Shown here: piece after piece, positions 46,510-55,001 of the stretch
Layout of the letters: each line of letters starts with the position of its first letter
Numbering within the stretch: position 1 is the first letter of the stretch
NCBI GenBank assembly: GCA_963719135.1
Contig: CAVRAZ010000004.1
Coordinates: 1-64,000, forward strand
Direction: 5' to 3'
Length of the DNA: 64,000 bases
DNA from: CAVRAZ01 sp963719135
Lineage (GTDB): Bacteria > Pseudomonadota > Gammaproteobacteria > DSM-19610
The notes under the pieces: model-generated
What the model was told of the DNA's origin: nothing
What the model saw: the letters and a program-made list of their open reading frames with translations, nothing else
Database searches by the model: none
Translations under genes and position numbers: made by a program

Positions 46510-47007
46510 ATGAGCCAACAAAGACGCCGTAAGTGTCGACACTGCGGGACTTTATTCCGTCCCGACCCGCGCAATCTCAGGCACCAGCGCTTCTGCTCGA
46601 AGACGCCGTGTCGGCGCGCCAGCAAGGCCGAGAGCCAGCGCCGATGGCTCGCCAAAGCCGACAACCGTGATTACTTCCGCGGCGCCGAGAACGTCGAGCG
46701 GGTGCGCGCCTGGCGCAGCGCTCATCCGGGCTATTGGCGGCGCTCAGCGCCGAACACCCGCCCTGCGTTACAAGAACACTCATTGACGCAAGCTGCGGAT
46801 AACAATGATAAATCGGATCCCTTAGTGAACACACTGTTACAAGAACTCGCCTCCGCCCAACCCCTTGTCCTGATGGGATTAATCGCCCAGTTAACCGGCG
46901 CTGCGCTACAAGAGGACATCGTATCGGCCAGCCGGCGGCTGCAACATTTAGCCAACGACATCCTCAATGCATCCCCCGAGCGTGATCCCCGCGATCACGC
47001 TCCCTGA
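46510..47007 (+). CDS. Zinc-finger-like accessory protein of the IS21-like element
   Basis: A 165-residue basic protein. ATG at 46510 has GGAAGGGGG upstream. The N-terminus holds a four-Cys site: RRRKCRHCGTLFRPDPRNLR then HQRFCSKTPCRRASKAESQR, followed by RRWLAKADNRDYFRGAENVE and AWRSAHPGYWRR. The C-terminal half is helical (LVNTLLQELASAQPLVLMGL). Similar Cys-knuckle plus YFRG/HPGYW proteins are familiar as multi-copy mobile-element cargo, but their job is unknown; DNA or RNA binding is plausible. Confidence 0.72.
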   Translation: MSQQRRRKCRHCGTLFRPDPRNLRHQRFCSKTPCRRASKAESQRRWLAKADNRDYFRGAENVERVRAWRSAHPGYWRRSAPNTRPALQEHSLTQAADNNDKSDPLVNTLLQELASAQPLVLMGLIAQLTGAALQEDIVSASRRLQHLANDILNASPERDPRDHAP

Positions 47008-47025
47008 GGGCCAAGGAGACACCGC

Positions 47026-47220
47026 GTGACCGACGAACATCCGCCCCTGATCGCGTTACCGACACAGCTTTGCGACGAGGCCGCTGCACAACTGCTCGAG
47101 TTCCTCTACGCGCTTGCCGCCGCCCTCGAGAGCCAATACACCGCTCAGCTGCTTCGCTACTACCACCAAGACGCTGAGTGCCAGCAATCCCTGTGGCCCG
47201 ATGACGAGCCGCCGTTCTGA
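47026..47220 (+). CDS. Small acidic accessory protein of the IS21-like element
   Basis: A 64-residue protein starting at GTG 47026 behind AAGGAG, 18 bases after the previous gene. Sequence features: LPTQLCDEAAAQLLEFLYAL then AAALESQYTAQLLRYYHQDA, an amphipathic helical protein with an acidic Pro-rich end (WPDDEPPF). No family recalled. Tight spacing suggests it acts with the preceding zinc-finger-like protein. Confidence 0.65.
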   Translation: MTDEHPPLIALPTQLCDEAAAQLLEFLYALAAALESQYTAQLLRYYHQDAECQQSLWPDDEPPF

Positions 47221-47256
47221 GCCCGACCATTTGCGTTTGACCGCCGGACAATCCTG

Positions 47257-48735
47257 ATGATCGATTACGATACGTTCTGCCGCATCCGCCACCTTCACCA
47301 ACGCGACGGACTCAACGTCTCACAGATTGCGCACGCTCTTTGCCTCGATGCGCGCACCGTCAGCCATTGGCTCACACAGTCACACTTCCGAGCGCGGCGC
47401 AGCGTTGCTCGCACGAGCAAGCTCGATCCTTTCAAGCGCACCATCCGCCAGCTGATCGAGCACCACCCCTACAGCGCCGTGCAAGTGTTGCAGCGCCTGC
47501 ATGAGGACGGTTACGACGGTGGCATCACCATCGTCAAGGATTATCTGGCCAGCGTACGACCGCGGCGCGCACCGGCTTTCTTGACCCTTGCCTTTGCACC
47601 CGGCGAATGCGCGCAGGTCGACTGGGGCCACTACGGCTCGGTCAACGTCGGCAATACCCGGCGACGACTGTCCTTCTTCGTCATGGTGTTGTGCTACTCG
47701 CGATTGATGTATCTCGAGTTCACCGTCTCCCAGACCATGGAGCACTTCCTCGCCTGTCATCAACACGCGTTCGAGTTCTTCGGCCACCGCGTGCCGGCCA
47801 GCATCATGGTCGACAATTTAAAATCCGCCGTGCTCCAGCGTCTCAGCGGCCAGGCGCCGGTGTTCAATCCCCGATACCTCGACTTCGCCCAGCATCACGG
47901 CTTTCAAATCGTTCCCTGCGCGGTGGGAAAGGGAAACGAGAAAGGGCGCGTCGAAGCCGGTGTCGGCTATGTCAAAAAGAATCTACTCGCCGGCCTCGAC
48001 ATCCCCGACTTCAACGCCCTCAATCCCGCCGCACGGCAATGGCTCGACACGATCGCCAATCAACGCATCCACGGTGAAACACGCCGACGGCCCGTGGAGC
48101 TGTTCGAGCAGGAGAAGGCGCTGCTGCATCCCATGTCCGACAACCTCTACGACATCGCCACCCCTCACACTGTACGCGCTTCGAATCGCTTCCGCGTCAC
48201 CTTCGACACCAACCGATACTCCGTGCCCGCCGAATACGCCTCCTCTCGCTTGACATTAAAGAGCTATCCAGACCGCCTGTGTGTCTATCACGACAACCAA
48301 CTCATCGCCCGGCATCCGCGTTGCTATGAGCGCCACCGCGACTTCGAAGATCCCGACCATCCGCGCAAGTTGCTCGCGCAACGGCGCAGCGCGCGGCATC
48401 AAAAACTCATGCAACGCTTCCTCGCCTTGTCCACCAACGCCGAGCGCTACTACCAACAACTCGAGCTGCGACGACTCAACGCGCGTCATCACGTGCACAA
48501 AATCATCGCACTCAGTGAAATCTACGGCATCGAGCCCACCGCACGCGCACTCGATGACGCACTCGCCTTCGAAGCCTTCAGCTGCGAATACGTCGCCAAT
48601 CTGCTCGAAAGCCGGGCCCGCGCGCTGCCCGAGCCCGCCGCTTTGCATCTGACTCGACGCGCCGATCTGCTCGAACTCGAACTCGAGGAGCCAGACCTGG
48701 AACTCTACGACCCCGATCGCTCCGCGCAGCGGTGA
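47257..48735 (+). CDS. istA: IS21-family transposase IstA
   Basis: A 492-residue DDE transposase. The N-terminal helix-turn-helix is HQRDGLNVSQIAHALCLDAR then TVSHWL. The catalytic triad lies in FAPGECAQVDWGHYGSVNVG, PASIMVDNLKSAVLQRLSG and AVGKGNEKGRVEAGVGYVKK. The C-terminal part binds DNA ends (NRFRVTFDTNRYSVPAEYAS). Complete and without stops. It acts with the IstB ATPase encoded 19 bases downstream. Confidence 0.95.
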   Translation: MIDYDTFCRIRHLHQRDGLNVSQIAHALCLDARTVSHWLTQSHFRARRSVARTSKLDPFKRTIRQLIEHHPYSAVQVLQRLHEDGYDGGITIVKDYLASVRPRRAPAFLTLAFAPGECAQVDWGHYGSVNVGNTRRRLSFFVMVLCYSRLMYLEFTVSQTMEHFLACHQHAFEFFGHRVPASIMVDNLKSAVLQRLSGQAPVFNPRYLDFAQHHGFQIVPCAVGKGNEKGRVEAGVGYVKKNLLAGLDIPDFNALNPAARQWLDTIANQRIHGETRRRPVELFEQEKALLHPMSDNLYDIATPHTVRASNRFRVTFDTNRYSVPAEYASSRLTLKSYPDRLCVYHDNQLIARHPRCYERHRDFEDPDHPRKLLAQRRSARHQKLMQRFLALSTNAERYYQQLELRRLNARHHVHKIIALSEIYGIEPTARALDDALAFEAFSCEYVANLLESRARALPEPAALHLTRRADLLELELEEPDLELYDPDRSAQR

Positions 48736-48754
48736 AACAATAAGGAATCCCCCC

Positions 48755-49525
48755 ATGGCAACCGCTCAACCAACTCGCAGCGCCGAGACCGAAGCACTCG
48801 AACACCATCTCGATTACCTCAAGCTGTCCTTCATCCGCGAGCACCTCGATGACTTCGCCAAGCTCGCCGCCGAACAACACTGGGAGCCCATCACCTTCCT
48901 CGCAAAACTCATCGAAGGCGAAGCGCAACGACGACAAGACCGCTCCATCGAACGGCGCGTGCGACTCGCTCGCTTCCCCGTACGCAAATCACTCGAGCAG
49001 TTCCAGTGGAACTGGCCGAACAAAATCAATCGCGCACAGATCCAAAACCTCTTCCGCTTGGCCTTCCTCGAAGACAACACCAACGTCGTGTTCATCGGCG
49101 GCGTCGGTCTGGGCAAAACTCATCTCGCCACCGCCCTCGGCCTCGCCGCCTGCCACCACGGGCACTCCGTCCTGTTCGCCTCCACCGTCGATGTCATCAA
49201 CACCCTCGCCGGCGCTCAAGCCACCGGGCGACTCAAGTTGGAGCTGCGAAAATACATCCGCCCTCGCGTTTTGATCCTCGACGAAATCGGCTACCTGCCC
49301 ATCGACAAAACCGGCGCCGATCTACTGTTCCAGATCATCAGCCAGCGCTACGAGCGCGGTTCCACCATCCTCACCACCAATCGGGTCTACAAAAAGTGGG
49401 CCGAGTTCTTCAACAACGACTCCACGCTCACCTCCGCCGTGCTCGATCGGCTTCTACATCATGCCGAAACCATCACCATCGAAGGCAAAAGCTTCCGCAT
49501 GAAAGACCAGCTACAGGCGTCTTGA
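48755..49525 (+). CDS. istB: IS21-family helper ATPase IstB
   Basis: A 256-residue AAA+ ATPase that selects target DNA and activates IstA. The Walker A motif is FIGGVGLGKTHLATALGLAA (near residues 111-130) and Walker B is VLILDEIGYLPIDKTGADLL; STILTTNRVYKKWAEFFNND is the sensor region. ATG at 48755 follows AAGGAA. Complete frame; the element is potentially active. Confidence 0.95.
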   Translation: MATAQPTRSAETEALEHHLDYLKLSFIREHLDDFAKLAAEQHWEPITFLAKLIEGEAQRRQDRSIERRVRLARFPVRKSLEQFQWNWPNKINRAQIQNLFRLAFLEDNTNVVFIGGVGLGKTHLATALGLAACHHGHSVLFASTVDVINTLAGAQATGRLKLELRKYIRPRVLILDEIGYLPIDKTGADLLFQIISQRYERGSTILTTNRVYKKWAEFFNNDSTLTSAVLDRLLHHAETITIEGKSFRMKDQLQAS

Positions 49526-49632
49526 AACAGATCGACAACGACTACCTAAAACACGCTTACGTGCCCACTTCCCCGCAAACATTTTTAAACCGGCTGATCT
49601 GATACAAATTTACACCGGCGATAGCACCACAC

Positions 49633-50996
49633 TGGGGGTAGCAACACCACCCCCGCCGCCGATCACCCCCACCACGACAGTGACCTACGCGCGCAAGAAG
49701 CGGCGCGACAACGCCGTGACCGACACCGGCCTGCGCTTCGACGAGACCGTGCCGGTCAATATCATTACCATTGGCGATCCGGCCATCGAGGCGCTGCCCG
49801 AGTCGGCCCGTGAGTGCATCGGCGAGAAGGTGACGTATCGGCTGGCGCAGCGGCCGGCGAGCTACGAGATGATGAAGTACGTCCGTAAGGTCTACAAGAT
49901 CGTCGCCACGCAGGCGATCGTCACGACCATCTCGCCACCCACCGTGCTGGAGAAGTGCGTGGCCGATGTGAGCCTGCTCGCCGGGATACTCACCGACAAG
50001 TTCCTCTACCACCTGCCACTCTACCGCCAGCACCAGCGCATCAACGCGGCCGGCATCCAGGTGAGCCGCGGCAGTCTGACGAACTGGTCGAGTCGGGCGA
50101 TCGATCTGTTGGAGCCGATCTACGTCGCGCAGTTCTCGCATGTGTTGCTAAGTCGGGTGCTCGCGATGGACGAGACGCCGATCAAGGCGGGGCACCGGGA
50201 GAAGGGCAAGATGCGGCAAGGCTACTTCTGGCCGATCCACGGCGAGGACAACGAAGTGGTCTTCCCCTTCGCCACGTCGCGTGCACACAGTCATGCGCAG
50301 AGCTTCCTCGGGTCCTTCACCGGCACGCTAGTGAGCGACGGCTATGCAGCGTATGCCGCCTATGCCAAGAACAATACCGAGGTGACCCATGCCGAGTGCT
50401 GGGCGCACTGCCGGCGACACTTCGAGGGAGCCAGCGAGGCGGAACCCGCTGCCGTCGCTGAAGCGCTGGCCCTGATCGGTAGACTCTATCATCACGAGGC
50501 AATCATCCGGGACGGACATCTTGAAGGCGAGCAGAAACTGGCCTACCGCAGCGAACACAGCGAACCGATCACACGGGCCTTCTGGCGCTGGTGCGATGAG
50601 CAGTGTTATCGGCCGGACTTACTACCCGGCAACCCGCTCAGCAAGGCATTGAAGTATGCTCGCGAACGGCGCGTCAGCCTGCAGGTGTTCCTCTCGGATC
50701 CCGAGGTGCCGGTCGACACCAATCATCTGGAGCGGGCGCTGCGCCCCATTCCCATGGGACGGCGCAACTGGTTATTCTGCTGGACCGAGCTCGGCGCCAA
50801 ACAAGTCGGTATCATTCAGAGCCTGATCGCCACCTGCAAGCTGCACGGTGTCGATGTCTACACGTATCTGGTCGATGTGCTGCAGCGCGTGAGCCAGCAT
50901 CCCGCGAAGGATGTCATCGATCTTACACCGCGTGTTTGGAAAACGAAGTTCACCCACAATCCCATGAAATCAGATATCGCGCTCGCCGATCAATAA
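49633..50996 (+). pseudogene. tnpC: IS66 transposase TnpC, 3' part
   Basis: The remaining 450 or so residues of TnpC, in frame from the IS21-like junction (LGVATPPPPPITPTTTVTYA). It includes the IS66 zinc-free segment and catalytic core: FRPDLSLLAGI-like CVADVSLLAGILTDKFLYHL, HVLLSRVLAMDETPIKAGHR, GTLVSDGYAAYAAYAK, THAECWAHCRRHFEGASEAE and VDTNHLERALRPIPMGRRNW. An internal ATG at 49680-49682 region could start a shorter protein but it would lack the DNA-binding lead. Inactive unless the insert is removed. Confidence 0.93.
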
Positions 50997-51017
50997 CGGC
51001 CTGGTTTGAACGGTTAC

Positions 51018-51167
51018 CATTTGCGCAAGGTCTCGGCCGTACGGCCAATCTTGGCCGCAATCGAATTCAGTGCCGCCCACTGCGAGTCGTAGTCCGCCTG
51101 GTGCTCGAATACCAGCCGTACCGCCCGTTCCCGTATCTCCGGTGAGTACCTCGTCGTCTTGTTCATA
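51018..51167 (-). pseudogene. IS3-family OrfA, proximal part (split by IS66)
   Basis: Starts ATG at 51167: MNKTTRYSPEIRERAVRLVF, then EHQADYDSQWAALNSIAAKI and GRTAETLRKW, a helix-turn-helix that binds the IS ends. The frame stops at once inside the IS66 end. It joins to the distal part at 45262 through the CATTTGCG duplication. Confidence 0.9.
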
Positions 51168-51377
51168 ACTCCATCCTCTCAAGAAATGGAGTCTCCGGTA
51201 AACCCGGGGCGGTTCAATTGAGTGAGTCGTCCCGAAGCTTTGCAGATCTATAGTCGGGTCCTGGGTAGGACTTCACCCTGTGTATGCTGGCGCACAGACA
51301 TCAACATGAGCGAATGCTTTAATGAGTTCGTGCTTACTTACCCTCCCAGAGGGTGAGGTATGAGATGGAGGTGAAAA

Positions 51378-51440
51378 ATGTATATCGGCCTCGGTACTGT
51401 AGTGCTCATTGTTGTTCTATATCTTGTCTTTTTTCGTTAG
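51378..51440 (+). CDS. 20-residue single-helix membrane microprotein
   Basis: ATG at 51378 is preceded by TGGAGGTG at ideal distance and encodes MYIGLGTVVLIVVLYLVFFR then stop. It is almost wholly hydrophobic with a C-terminal Arg, as expected for a membrane-inserted microprotein. Small hydrophobic proteins of this kind often accompany stress genes such as the CsbD gene 425 bases downstream. Function unknown. Confidence 0.55.
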   Translation: MYIGLGTVVLIVVLYLVFFR

Positions 51441-51865
51441 AGATCTCCCAAAACAATAGTCAGACTGGACGACACTCAAATCACGGTAGACGCTCATGTG
51501 GGCGCTAGTCTTAGAAGCTGGCGCCGGTTCGTGATGCGAGGAGGCCAATCTGTTGGACGGCGCACGGAGTCTCGGTTGGCTAAGCGTGAAGGGCTGCCTG
51601 TTATACCGGTGAAGCGAACGTTGAAGTACCACTCCAGGACACCCATCCGTGCGATGGCGCACAGACTGACCAGGAAAGCTGTTTTACTTTTCAATCACGG
51701 TTGGCAGAAACGTGACGGCGCCCCGATGCCCATTGGCGTAAAGGGCTGACAGTCTACGTTTCGATAGTGGCCCAATGAGGGAATTCTTGGTGTCACATCT
51801 CTGTTTTCCAATCTTCACGTACGGCGTGCCGGCCGTTTACCAGCATACGTTATAAGGAGCAAATT
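51441..51865. other. Intergenic region before csbD-like gene
   Basis: About 425 bases. One 83-codon plus-strand frame (51498-51749) is basic with no ribosome site or family, so I leave it out. The csbD promoter probably lies near 51780-51850. Confidence 0.4.
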
Positions 51866-52057
51866 ATGAGCATCAACAAAGATCAAGTTAAGGGCCGCGT
51901 CGTAGAAACGAAAGGCAAAGTCAATGAAGTCACCGGCAAGCTCGTAGGCAACGAGAAACTGGAAGCTAAAGGCAAGGTTCAGAAAATTGTGGGCGAAGCT
52001 CAAGCAAAGTTTGGTGACCTCAAGCAAGACCTGAAAGACGCAAAGAAGGGCGCCTGA
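51866..52057 (+). CDS. CsbD-family stress protein
   Basis: A 63-residue, highly charged protein: MSINKDQVKGRVVETKGKVN, EVTGKLVGNEKLEAKGKVQK, IVGEAQAKFGDLKQDLKDAK. The repeating KGKVxExxGK pattern is the CsbD/YjbJ signature. AAGGAG lies eight bases before the ATG. CsbD-like proteins are induced by general stress in other bacteria; the molecular role is unknown. Confidence 0.92.
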   Translation: MSINKDQVKGRVVETKGKVNEVTGKLVGNEKLEAKGKVQKIVGEAQAKFGDLKQDLKDAKKGA

Positions 52058-52360
52058 ATTCAGCCCATCTTGTTTTGCAAAAAGAGTACCTAACGGATGT
52101 GTGTGATTTCTGTTGGCTGATAACAGCCTGTTCCAAGCCAAGTCCAGACTGTCAAAATATGCGGCCATAATGGACGCTCGGCCCGTACAATCACTACATA
52201 TGCGGACAGATACCCTTGGCACTCTTGCAATGAATCAATCAGTTGCGGGGCATCAGGAAGTTCTGAACATTTCAATAGCCCAGACCGGTCGGTCGGGTGA
52301 ATAAGGTTGATGGCGCTGAGGGGCCGCAGCCCTACCCCGGCTAAGAACAGGAGCGTGACA
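52058..52360. other. Intergenic region, nothing recognised
   Basis: About 300 bases between the CsbD-family gene and the first SpoIIAA-like gene, without a supported gene or structure. Confidence 0.4.
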
Positions 52361-52729
52361 ATGCTCAATTACGAATTAAATCGCGCGGAGAGCATATTGA
52401 TTATCAAACCTATCGGCCCCTTGGAATCAACGGATTTCGAGAAACTGGCCCAAGAAGTGGATCCCTACATCGAAGAAAACGGCAAACTTAACGGCTTGAT
52501 GATTTACGCCAAATCCTTCCCGGGATGGGATGATTTCGCGGCCTTCCTGTCCCATATAAAATTTGTCAAAACCCATTATCAGAAAATCAAGAAGATTGCG
52601 GCCGTAACGGACAGCAGTTTTCTATCGATCATGCCGCGGGTTGCCAATCATTTTATACAGGCCGAAGTAAGGCACTTTGACTACGATGACAAGGATGCAG
52701 CACTAAATTGGCTTAAGGCTGACAAATGA
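52361..52729 (+). CDS. SpoIIAA-like (STAS/Sec14-type) protein
   Basis: A 122-residue protein. The start at 52361 (MLNYELNRAESILIIKP) has CAGGAG upstream; a longer frame adds 18 unsupported residues. The pattern IGPLESTDFEKLAQEVDPYI, NGLMIYAKSFPGWDDFAAFL, IKKIAAVTDSSFLSIMPRVA and FDYDDKDAALNWL is that of SpoIIAA-like proteins, which share a STAS/CRAL-TRIO-like fold. Role unknown. A second member follows 180 bases downstream. Confidence 0.85.
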   Translation: MLNYELNRAESILIIKPIGPLESTDFEKLAQEVDPYIEENGKLNGLMIYAKSFPGWDDFAAFLSHIKFVKTHYQKIKKIAAVTDSSFLSIMPRVANHFIQAEVRHFDYDDKDAALNWLKADK

Positions 52730-52910
52730 GAATGCTGAAGTGTCATTTCTAAGCCGGTCTCACTTCAACTGGTGCTGACGCACGGGCGCGCTGCCATTTC
52801 AATCGCCAGTGCTGGCCCGCCGCACAGCAGGCGTCAGGTCTCGCCTAGTCGCCAATGCGAGGGCGTATACTCATTGCAAATCCGTCAGTTGACCTTATGG
52901 GAGTACGTTC

Positions 52911-53276
52911 ATGATTGAGTTCATACCAAATCTTCCTGATGACGTCGTTGGCATCATCGCCTCCGGTCAGGTTACCGCGAGTGACTATGAGACCGTCCTC
53001 GTGCCTGCCATCGAGTCCAAGCTGGCAGCGCAGGGAAGGGTTCGCATTCTTTACCAATTGGGGCCCGCATTCACAGGATTTACCTCTGGAGCAATGTGGG
53101 ACGACCTGAAATTGGGCGTTGCCCATTTGAAGGCATGGGAAAAGGTCGCTGTCGTCACGGATGTTGACTGGATTGGTGGCGCTACACGCCTCTTCGGGTT
53201 TGCCATGCCTTGTCCGGTAAAGGTCTTTCCCAACAACGAAATCGCTGAGGCGACCCATTGGATAGGCGAGGCCTAA
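52911..53276 (+). CDS. SpoIIAA-like (STAS/Sec14-type) protein, second copy
   Basis: A 121-residue protein: MIEFIPNLPDDVVGIIASGQ, ASDYETVLVPAIESKLAAQG, RVRILYQLGPAFTGFTSGAM, WEKVAVVTDVDWIGGATRLF and PVKVFPNNEIAEATHWIGEA. Same fold pattern as the preceding gene but only distantly similar, so an old pair rather than a recent duplication. ATG at 52911 has GGGAG upstream. Function unknown. Confidence 0.85.
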   Translation: MIEFIPNLPDDVVGIIASGQVTASDYETVLVPAIESKLAAQGRVRILYQLGPAFTGFTSGAMWDDLKLGVAHLKAWEKVAVVTDVDWIGGATRLFGFAMPCPVKVFPNNEIAEATHWIGEA

Positions 53277-53342
53277 GTTAAACGTTGAACGTCCGCTTTT
53301 CATAATGCGGACCGACAGCTCCGAGCCGAGGAGGGCGGAAGC

Positions 53343-54197
53343 TCACGTTTCCTGATAACAGACGCCCACGTGGATCATAGTGGATGCGTGCCTTGAGCTT
53401 CCGGGTTCACCCCCCGCGTCAGAATAGTTGTCACTGTTTTCTGTAATCCTTGGATCGAGCGGGAGGCGGAAGGTGACGAGAAGCGGCGGCGCAAAAGTGT
53501 CCGGCAGGGACAGCATGCCAGGATCTTCGCGCGGCATGTCACCCAGGTCGCCGCCAGGAAGGCCACCCTGACCACCCGGATCGCCAGGAACGCTACCCAG
53601 CTCGCCAGAATCATCGTTCGACAAGTTTGAGTCATCGTGCTGTGTTCCGGAGTTATCGTGAGATGCTCCAGAGTCATCGAGGACAACTCCGGGGTCATTG
53701 TGGAATGTTTTCGAGCCCTCATTGGTAGAGTTGCTGCCTGGGCTGGCGGGATTGCCGGGCGGTGCGACTTGATCGCCAGTAGATCCCGGCTGATGAACAG
53801 ACGCGTCAGTCGGAGTGCCGTTCGGCCCGAATTCTTTTGGGTGCCCAGGCGCATGCGGCGACCCGGCACCCGGTCCGGAGCCAACCTGTGGAGACTCTTT
53901 GAGTTTGGGCGAGCCAGGCGAGCTTGAAGAAGGAGGCGGCGAAATATTTGAATGGGAAGCCGGAGCGCCAGTCGCGTGATGACCAAATGCCGACGACCAG
54001 GAGCCGGCCGCAAGGAAACCGGAATGGGTTGCCGGGGCGCCTGAGGCCGGCTGCCCATGCGCTTGGTCCGCGCCCTTGCCACGATCCGAGGCGGTGCGGT
54101 TCACGGCCAAGAACAGTTTGCCGCCACTCGCGTTGAGGTCCACCCCGTCCCAGCGTGTGGCGGGACAACTTCGCGTGGTGAGCCGCCGGCGTGCCAT
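53343..54197 (-). CDS. Low-complexity Ser/Pro/Gly/Asp-rich protein, possibly truncated
   Basis: A 284-codon frame with no recognised domain. It is rich in Pro, Gly and Ser, with an Asp/Ser/Asn repeat (LDDSGASHDNSGTQHDDSNL) and a Gly/Pro stretch (GDPGGQGGLPGGDLGDM). A local drop in GC over the Asp/Ser repeat suggests real coding rather than a shadow frame. The upstream end runs into an IS91 remnant and the ATG lacks a ribosome site, so the true N-terminus may be gone. Could be the tail of a secreted repetitive protein. Confidence 0.4.
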   Translation of the reverse strand: MARRRLTTRSCPATRWDGVDLNASGGKLFLAVNRTASDRGKGADQAHGQPASGAPATHSGFLAAGSWSSAFGHHATGAPASHSNISPPPSSSSPGSPKLKESPQVGSGPGAGSPHAPGHPKEFGPNGTPTDASVHQPGSTGDQVAPPGNPASPGSNSTNEGSKTFHNDPGVVLDDSGASHDNSGTQHDDSNLSNDDSGELGSVPGDPGGQGGLPGGDLGDMPREDPGMLSLPDTFAPPLLVTFRLPLDPRITENSDNYSDAGGEPGSSRHASTMIHVGVCYQET

Positions 54198-54276
54198 GAC
54201 CCGCCGAACGGTCGGCGTCGCCAGTATCCGGGTGGAGATTGACGACCGCCCATATCCCGGCAGCGGTCAGCGTGAT

Positions 54277-54634
54277 CCCGCCCATTACGCGCGCGGGAGT
54301 GAGCAGCGTACTGTTCGCGCCCAACAGCGAACACCGGGCTTTGGTGACGCCGGCAAAGCGGGGCAAGGGCGCCAAATCCAGGGTGTCCGATGAGGAACAG
54401 GAGAAAGCGCCAGCTGAGCGCCGGCCTGCGATGACCTGGGCGCAGCGTCTAAAGCGTGTGTTCCGGATGGACATCGAGACCTGCCCGGCGTGCGGCGGTG
54501 CGGTCAAGGTGGTTGCCAGCATCGAAGACCCGCTGGTGATCCGGAAGATTCTGGTGCATGTGCGGCGTACGGAACTGCAGCGGGAGTCCTCACGGCGACC
54601 GGAACCCCGGGCGCCACCGGGCGGGTGGGGCTGA
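54277..54634 (+). pseudogene. IS91-family transposase, C-terminal remnant (second copy)
   Basis: Same tail as at 30934-31340: FAPNSEHRALVTPAKRGKGA, MTWAQRLKRVFRMDIETCPA and CGGAVKVVASIEDPLVIRKI. The left boundary is approximate because the sequence before FAPNS has lost similarity. The two copies differ at many sites, so they descend from different or old insertions. They lie in opposite orientation 23 kb apart. Confidence 0.82.
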
Positions 54635-55001
54635 CGGCGCGCGAGAAGGATTCGGTGAATTCCCATGACCCGGCAAGGATGGCGGCCCGACTGGGGGGCG
54701 GGCAGGATTGGCTGATGCCGGCTGATCAGTGGAGTGGGGAAAGGGCCGGTGAAAGCCGGTGGCCGGCGTTGGCGGCGGCCTGTGGGCGGCCGGATCGCAG
54801 AGATTCAGCGGCAAGGATGCCGGTGTGACGGCTGGTTCCGGGGTGGATTTTCACGAAATACGTGGGTTATGCTTCCCATACGCAGCGAGAATGCATGGAT
54901 GCAGCTGGCAGACGGTACATGCTTGGGTGCGCAGGATGGGGGATGGAGGTCAGATCATAGACCTGAATAAATGGAAGCCATAAGCAGAACGTATTTCCTA
55001 T
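54635..55001. other. Degenerate transposon DNA between IS91 and IS630 remnants
   Basis: About 365 bases with several overlapping frames but no intact gene. The first part probably still belongs to the IS91 remnant; the part near 55000 leads into the IS630 remnant. Confidence 0.4.

Larger units (their letters stand above)
46319..49626 (+). mobile_element. IS21-like element with two extra genes (3,308 bp), inserted in IS66 tnpC
   Basis: Ends are TG...CA as in IS21: left TGTCATCGACGTTCC at 46319, right ...GGCGATAGCA ending 49626. A 6-bp duplication CCACAC flanks it (46313-46318 and 49627-49632). The terminal repeats are imperfect: each end also carries a GATCnGCCGGTTTnAAA block about 27-44 bases inside. 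It encodes istA and istB plus two upstream small genes not found in typical 2-2.5 kb IS21 elements. Confidence 0.88.
45263..51017 (+). mobile_element. IS66-family element inserted in IS3 orfA, itself split by an IS21-like element
   Basis: Perfect 23-bp inverted ends begin GTAACCGTTCAAACCAGG at 45263 and mirror at 51017; GTAA is the usual IS66 start. The 8-bp target duplication CATTTGCG flanks it (45255-45262 and 51018-51025), the IS66 norm. Net length without the inserted element is about 2.44 kb, with tnpA, tnpB and a split tnpC. Confidence 0.95.
44145..51216 (-). mobile_element. IS3-family element, interrupted by an IS66 element (which holds an IS21-like element)
   Basis: Inverted ends TGAACCGCCCCGGGTTCTCC (from 44145) and the matching TGAACCGCCCCGGGTTTACC (minus strand from 51216) agree at 24 of 26 bases and start TG as expected for IS3. 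Without the nested DNA the element would be about 1.3 kb. It encodes orfA (split at 45262/51018) and a damaged orfB. No 3-4 bp target duplication is visible, so one flank was probably changed after insertion. Confidence 0.9.

Noticed and set aside
44145..51216. Composite transposon with cargo genes
   Set aside because: All genes inside are transposition genes of three nested elements; the junction duplications explain the structure without cargo.
51498..51749. 83-codon plus-strand frame downstream of the IS3 element
   Set aside because: No ribosome site, basic composition and no recognised similarity.
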